From positions 1 through 27,419 of the forward strand of contig CAZNSG010000051.1 in the NCBI GenBank assembly GCA_964575715.1: a DNA stretch of 27,419 bases, in the 5' to 3' direction. Made by a program: the position numbers and the translations under genes. How positions within the stretch are numbered: position 1 is the first letter of the stretch; every line of letters starts with the position of its first letter. The notes under the pieces are model-generated. The model had not been told where the DNA came from and searched no databases. It worked only from the letters and a program-made list of their open reading frames with translations. Source of the DNA: PNAI01 sp964575715 (GTDB lineage Bacteria; Pseudomonadota; Alphaproteobacteria; Rhizobiales; Xanthobacteraceae). Below, piece after piece: positions 23,278 through 27,419 of the stretch.

Positions 23278-23583
23278 AATTCAAATAGCGCGTCTCGTGA
23301 TTGATGCACAAGTAACATGTTTTCCGAAAAGACTAATCTGCAAACTATTTGAGCGAGACGTTGTGCCTTGCATTTGGTCAGCTGGAGCGCCGGCAGGCCG
23401 GCCGGTTTTTTGCCCCTTTTGAAACCGGCTGGTGTAGATGCCAATTTTGCGGTGCATTTGGGCAAAGTGCGATCCGTAACTCATCAGGCTATCTGAGCCG
23501 ATGTATCGTTCCCCCTGAGCTTGGGCGCAAAGTGCCGCTTGGCGCGGCGACGGTTCGTGGTGTAGATTGGCGCCAGTTCATCT
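23278..23583. other. Intergenic region after the Liv operon
   Basis: 306 bases containing the terminator at 23390-23411 and, downstream, the presumed promoter of the lpxD-like gene, for which no clear -35/-10 pair is visible. A frame at 23349-23663 overlaps the next gene and shows no family. Confidence 0.4.
23390..23411 (+). terminator. Rho-independent terminator of the Liv operon
   Basis: CCGGC (23390-23394) pairs with GCCGG (23401-23405) across a 6-base loop and is followed by six Ts. It lies 113 bases after the LivF stop. The stem is short but all GC. Confidence 0.5.
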
Positions 23584-24684
23584 ATGAAACTCCGGTCGGC
23601 GCTTTGGCCAAAGCCATCCATGCAGACAAAAGACATTGCGGCCGCGCTATCCGCACGCCTTGAAGGCGACGGTGGAATTGAGATCGATCGGATTGTCCCC
23701 CCTGACGCAGCCGCGCGGCCTTCGGACCTCGCGCTTGCGATGACTCGCCATGCAGCGGCCACGCTTGCGAATACAAAGGCGGTCGCCGTCGTGGTTTCTG
23801 CCAAGCAGCCTCCGGCTGCGGGCCGATTCAAGACCGTCATCCACGTCGAACAGGCGCGCTATGCGCTGGCGATCTTGACGTCACTGTTCGATGCCGGTCC
23901 GAACCATGCCGCCGGCATCCATCCGACTGCGATCGTGCCGCCGGACGCCGTGATCGGCGAGGGAGTGAGTATCGGGCCCTACGCCGTCATCGGGCCACGC
24001 AGTCGTGTGGGTGCGGGGACCACGATCCATTCGCAGGTCTCGATTGGCGCGGAGGTGGTCATCGGCGCGCGAGGTCTGATCCATAGCGGGGCTCGTATCG
24101 GCGACAGGGTGGCGATCGGCGATCGCGTCATCATCCATGGCAACGCTGTCATCGGGGCCGACGGTTTCAGCTTTGCGCCGGAACTGGGGCCACGTATTCC
24201 CTATCCGGCCGATGTCGTTCTGATGCGGGTCCATTCGCTGGGCAACGTGATCATCGGCGATGATGTCGAAATCGGCGCCGCCACGACCATCGACCGGTCG
24301 ACGCTGGAGGCGACGAGGATCGGCAAGGGCACGAAAATCGACAACCACGTTCATATTGGCCACAATGTGACGATCGGAGAGTATTGCCTGATCGCCGGCA
24401 TGGTGGGCATTTCTGGAAGCGTGGTGATCGGTGACCGCGTGCGGTTTGGCGGCGGGGCGGGCATAGCCGATCATGTGACCATAGGCACCGAAGCGATTGT
24501 CGGAGCCGGCTCTGGAGTCGCAACCAACGTACCAGACGGCTTGTTTGTTTCCGGCTACCCGGCGTTACCGCACCAACGGACCTTGGAGCACTTGCAATTT
24601 CTCGGGCGCCAGAAGCTGCTGCACGGGAAAATCGATCTGATCCAGTCTCGCATCGAGGCATTGGAACAAGCAACCAAGACTTAG
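23584..24684 (+). CDS. lpxD: LpxD-like UDP-3-O-acylglucosamine N-acyltransferase
   Basis: 366 residues from the ATG at 23584; an ATG at 23620 would remove 12 residues and neither start has a good ribosome binding site. An N-terminal uridine-binding-type domain (about 13-105: QTKDIAAALSARLEGDGGIE) precedes a left-handed beta-helix of hexapeptide repeats (about 110-325), with the LpxD-typical IGADGFSFAP (190-199) and IDNHVHIGHNV (252-262) carrying the catalytic His260, then a C-terminal helix that may bind an acyl carrier protein. LpxD adds a hydroxyacyl chain from ACP to the amino group of the lipid A precursor. The usual neighbours (bamA, fabZ, lpxA, lpxB) are absent; an ACP and a ketosynthase follow, so this may be a second, specialised copy. 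Confidence 0.88.
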   Translation: MKLRSALWPKPSMQTKDIAAALSARLEGDGGIEIDRIVPPDAAARPSDLALAMTRHAAATLANTKAVAVVVSAKQPPAAGRFKTVIHVEQARYALAILTSLFDAGPNHAAGIHPTAIVPPDAVIGEGVSIGPYAVIGPRSRVGAGTTIHSQVSIGAEVVIGARGLIHSGARIGDRVAIGDRVIIHGNAVIGADGFSFAPELGPRIPYPADVVLMRVHSLGNVIIGDDVEIGAATTIDRSTLEATRIGKGTKIDNHVHIGHNVTIGEYCLIAGMVGISGSVVIGDRVRFGGGAGIADHVTIGTEAIVGAGSGVATNVPDGLFVSGYPALPHQRTLEHLQFLGRQKLLHGKIDLIQSRIEALEQATKT

Positions 24685-24701
24685 AGTTTTCAGAGAGCAA
24701 A

Positions 24702-24950
24702 ATGATAGATGTAACTTCAGACGTGATTGAAATCATCGCCAAGAAAGTGCGAGTGAAGCAGCCGAGCATTCAATTGGGCGACCGGTTGGAAGATTTGGGC
24801 ATCGAGTCGCTGAGCGCAGTGGAGATGATTTTCGATCTCGAAGAGAAATTTAACATTCAGATTCCCTATAACGCCAACAGCACGCTGGCCGAGTTCGATA
24901 CGGTGGGTGACGTCGTGCGTGCGATTCAAAGCTTGGTAGCCAAGACGTGA
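24702..24950 (+). CDS. NodF-like acyl carrier protein
   Basis: 82 residues; ATG at 24702, 17 bases after the lpxD-like stop, with a weak GAGAG. It is an acidic four-helix acyl carrier protein with the phosphopantetheine Ser36 in LGIESLSAVEM (the usual Asp-Ser-Leu is Glu-Ser-Leu). Helix IV and the terminal text VGDVVRAIQSLVAKT recall NodF, the carrier used for special unsaturated chains of Nod factors, rather than fatty-acid AcpP or the longer AcpXL. Its TGA overlaps the GTG of the NodE-like gene, so they are translationally coupled, like nodF and nodE. Confidence 0.88.
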   Translation: MIDVTSDVIEIIAKKVRVKQPSIQLGDRLEDLGIESLSAVEMIFDLEEKFNIQIPYNANSTLAEFDTVGDVVRAIQSLVAKT

Positions 24951-26167
24951 ACGGCGTGAACCGGGTCGTCGTCACCGGTCTCGGCGTCGTCTCACCACTC
25001 GGACATACGATCGGCTCCTATTGGTCGAAGCTCGTCGAGGGCGCCAGCGGAATTGCAACCATCACACTGGTGCCGGCCGACGAATTGCTTCAGAAGATCG
25101 CGGCTGAGGTTAAGAATTTCGATCCGCTTCAGCATTTTAACGACCGACAAATCCTGACGCTCGATCGCGTCGCACAATTCGCCGTTGTGGCGGCGCGCGA
25201 GGCGATTGCGCACGCCGGGATCACCTTCGACGAACATCTTTCGATGCGGACCGCGACGATCATCGGGACGGGAGTTGGAGGGATGACGACTATCGACGAT
25301 AATTTCCGGCGCATCTATCGAGAAAATAAGTCGCGCGTATTGCCTTTGACGATTCCACGACTGATGGTGAATGCGACGGCAAGTCAGGTGTCCATGCATT
25401 GCGGATTGCGCGGCCCGGCATTCGTTGTCGCCAGCGCTTGTGCATCGGCGACCCACTCGATCGGACTTGCATTTCATATGCTGCGCGCGGGACAGGTGAC
25501 CTGCGCCGTCACCGGAGGAGCCGAGGCGTGCATCACGTTTGGGACTCTACGATCGTGGGAGGCGATGCGCATCATGGCACCCGATGCCTGCCGCCCATTC
25601 TCAAAGGATCGAAAGGGCATGGTGCTCGGCGAAGGCGCGGCGATGCTGGTGCTCGAAACCTTGCAGCATGCACAAAGCCGCGGCGCCACGATCCTCGGTG
25701 AAATTATCGGATTTGGCATGAGCGCCGACGCAAGCGATCTCACGTCCCCGGATCAGGACGGCATGGTTCGGGCGCTGCGCGGTGCGCTCGCCGATGGGCA
25801 GATTGCGCCAGAGGATATCCAGTACATCAACGCTCACGGTACCGGGACCTTGGCAAACGACGAGACCGAAACCAGGGCGATCAAGCAGTCCTTCGGGCAT
25901 CACGCCGGGCGACTGGCGATCTCGTCGACAAAATCCATGGTTGGGCATGCGCTTGGCGCCGCTGGCGCGCTTGAAATGGTCGCAACCCTTTTAGCCATAC
26001 GCGAGGGTATCGCGCCGCCGACGATCGGCTATCTCGATCCCGACCCCGCCTGCGACCTCGACTATGTGCCGAATGTTGCGCGGCCGTTACGGATCGAGGC
26101 CGCATTATCAAACTCGTTCGCGTTTGGCGGCCTGAATGCCGTGCTCGTCGTCCGAAAGTTTTCGTGA
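24947..26167 (+). CDS. NodE/FabF-like beta-ketoacyl-ACP synthase
   Basis: 406 residues from the GTG at 24947 (GTGA overlap with the ACP stop); a GTG at 24956 is an equally possible start. The thiolase fold has the catalytic Cys165 (VASACASATHSIG), His297 (NAHGTGT) and His334 (GHALGAAG), so it is an active condensing enzyme. It resembles NodE more than housekeeping FabF: RSWEAMRIMAPDACRPFSKD, RKGMVLGEGAAMLVLE, HAQSRGATILGEIIGFGMSA and the terminal DPDPACDLDYVPNVARP follow the NodE text closely. With the adjacent ACP it should extend a dedicated acyl chain, which the LpxD-like enzyme could then use. No other nod gene is visible. Confidence 0.93.
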   Translation: MNGVNRVVVTGLGVVSPLGHTIGSYWSKLVEGASGIATITLVPADELLQKIAAEVKNFDPLQHFNDRQILTLDRVAQFAVVAAREAIAHAGITFDEHLSMRTATIIGTGVGGMTTIDDNFRRIYRENKSRVLPLTIPRLMVNATASQVSMHCGLRGPAFVVASACASATHSIGLAFHMLRAGQVTCAVTGGAEACITFGTLRSWEAMRIMAPDACRPFSKDRKGMVLGEGAAMLVLETLQHAQSRGATILGEIIGFGMSADASDLTSPDQDGMVRALRGALADGQIAPEDIQYINAHGTGTLANDETETRAIKQSFGHHAGRLAISSTKSMVGHALGAAGALEMVATLLAIREGIAPPTIGYLDPDPACDLDYVPNVARPLRIEAALSNSFAFGGLNAVLVVRKFS

Positions 26168-26378
26168 GTTGTCAGGCGACAGAATTCCGGTCGATGCGCC
26201 AACAGACATACGATCAACGCTATGGCCCTCCTCGACAGCCCAACAAAGGTGATGTCAAAGAATCAAATTTATGCGGGTTGGCATTATGCGATGCTGTACG
26301 TTAAGCGATGCGGGTGAGATATTCGGTGCTCACGAGTTAACTGTGGCGCGCCATTTCCGATCCTGCTCGCGTTTTAAA

Positions 26379-27419
26379 TCAGCACGGACGAAAATAGCCA
26401 AATCCTCGATCCCTATCAGTCGAGACCCAGCACTGCTGCAACTGCCGCACCGGACCATTCGGATCCAGTACCAGCTCCTGGCCAGGGCCAGAGACAAAAG
26501 CTGGAGACAGGCCATCAGGGCCCGGCCTGCGCGTTGGGTCTTCGTCTCTTGGACGGCTCGGAGGAGCGACTGGCCTCCTCGCAACTGCAGTTGTTTCAAT
26601 TTCAACATTTCGCGGAGCCGCGTCTTTTGAAACCGAGACCGTTGATTCTGGCGCACCAAGACTTCTCGCCGCCAACAACAGATTCGACTCATTGGCGCGC
26701 CATCGATAACCAACCCCAAAGTCAATCGGACTCGGCGGATTTTTCTGATACAGCTCATTCAATTTCGTCTGATACATCCCAGCAAAAATAGGAATTGGGC
26801 TTACATACCGTCCGATTGGCCGCAGTTGCCACTTTGCCGCATCAAAGTATGTAACCGGCACGCCGGTATCATCCTGAAGGATTGTGGCGCTGTTATCGAG
26901 TATGAAGTTGCGGACCTGAGAGAAGCCCGCATTGTGCAGCAGATATGACGCGCTCTTTACAAAACTGTCGCCCTGGCCGAGCGATTTGCAAAACAGCAAG
27001 AGAGCGATGTCCTTGCCGCGTTGATCGGCGAGATTGGTGCTAAAATAATATAAGGTCTTCTGCGGGCCATCTTTGTCGGAAAAGACAATTTTGACGCCGC
27101 GCGCGGGAGCCAGCGGCCGGGATCCCTCGCCCGGGTGCAGCACGCCCTGTTCGTCGAGATGCACCAAGCTTACGTCGTGGATCACTTTGCCCGAGCGCGC
27201 CAGAAACACGTACAGGACCGGCATAGTCCCATTCAGGGGACCGGCGCTCAAATCCGAGCTCATCTGTGCTGTTATGAAATAACTCAAGGTCAGAACTGAC
27301 CTAAGGGATCCCTGGATATTTCTGAGTGCCTGCACGACCGACCCGCGCGGTAATTTCATTATGTCTGGAATCTGGCCGACCGGTTCGAGGCCGCTCAGCA
27401 CGTACGTCGTTGCATTCGG
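26379..27419 (-). CDS. Unidentified protein, C-terminal part (partial, start beyond right edge)
   Basis: The frame is open from the right edge (27419) to the stop at 26379; the GTG at 27401 is not a convincing start because the frame continues upstream as ...PNATTYVLSGLEPVGQIPDI. About 346 residues are visible. A mixed alpha/beta N-terminal part includes GTMPVLYVFLARSGKVIHDVSLVHLDEQG and FSTNLADQRGKDIALLLFCKSLG. Then comes a long Pro/Arg-rich linker (about residues 265-310) and a C-terminal tail with a Cys pair (LQQCWVSTDRDRGFGYFRPC). The tail and linker suggest an envelope protein. I recognise no family. A 211-base gap without a clear gene separates it from the convergent NodE-like gene. Confidence 0.6.
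   Translation of the reverse strand, partial: PNATTYVLSGLEPVGQIPDIMKLPRGSVVQALRNIQGSLRSVLTLSYFITAQMSSDLSAGPLNGTMPVLYVFLARSGKVIHDVSLVHLDEQGVLHPGEGSRPLAPARGVKIVFSDKDGPQKTLYYFSTNLADQRGKDIALLLFCKSLGQGDSFVKSASYLLHNAGFSQVRNFILDNSATILQDDTGVPVTYFDAAKWQLRPIGRYVSPIPIFAGMYQTKLNELYQKNPPSPIDFGVGYRWRANESNLLLAARSLGAPESTVSVSKDAAPRNVEIETTAVARRPVAPPSRPRDEDPTRRPGPDGLSPAFVSGPGQELVLDPNGPVRQLQQCWVSTDRDRGFGYFRPC

Noticed and set aside
24947..26167. True nodE of a symbiosis locus
   Set aside because: Similarity to NodE is strong, but no nod box, nodABC or other symbiosis gene is visible and an LpxD-like gene is the operon partner, so a symbiosis gene name would be misleading.
26222..26317. 31-codon plus-strand frame after the ketosynthase gene
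   Set aside because: No ribosome binding site, no recognisable motif and no operon link; likely chance.

Overview
The window is GC-rich DNA with short intergenic gaps, many 1-14 bp gene overlaps and purine-rich ribosome binding sites. Gene content (PQQ biosynthesis, a Liv-type ABC transporter, EamA exporter, NodF/NodE-like proteins, CspA, intergenic palindromic elements) points to an alphaproteobacterium of the Hyphomicrobiales, of Bradyrhizobium/Xanthobacteraceae type. This placement is inferred from protein style only. No rRNA, tRNA, CRISPR array, transposase or phage gene was seen.

Layout. 1-972: the tail of an unknown gene and a convergent secreted CHAP-like (TIGR02594-type) protein, with a perfect 12-bp bidirectional terminator between them. 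973-2250: a long stretch without a convincing gene, holding a 15-bp tandem duplication and a short inverted repeat. 2231-4918: a membrane sensor with PAS, GGDEF and EAL domains. 4960-8782 (minus strand): a tight operon of an unrecognised protein that resembles the isonitrile-synthase (PvcA/DIT1) fold, then pxpB, pxpC and an EamA exporter. 8783-9594: non-coding, with the remnant of a solute-receptor gene. 9595-9801: a CspA cold-shock protein. 9985-10395: a compact mosaic of nested perfect palindromes bounded by short inverted ends. 10592-11356 (minus): a secreted repeat protein with a four-cysteine tail.

11885-17018 is a functional module: pqqA (25 codons), pqqB, pqqC, pqqD and pqqE make the cofactor PQQ. 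They are followed by a sorbosone-dehydrogenase-type periplasmic PQQ enzyme and a di-haem cytochrome c that can take its electrons. Next come a DUF1330 protein and a DUF1445 (YcsI/D-glutamate-cyclase-like) protein. 18629-23277 is a complete branched-chain-amino-acid-type ABC importer (binding protein, two permeases, two ATPases), with a strong stem-loop after the binding-protein gene and a terminator after the last gene.

23584-26167 is a three-gene cassette: an LpxD-like N-acyltransferase, a NodF-like acyl carrier protein and a NodE-like ketosynthase. It looks like a dedicated device for making and attaching a special acyl chain. The window closes with the C-terminal part of an unknown minus-strand protein that runs off the right edge.

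The best candidates for something undescribed are the PvcA-like/pxpBC/EamA operon, the LpxD/NodF/NodE-like cassette and the palindrome mosaic.
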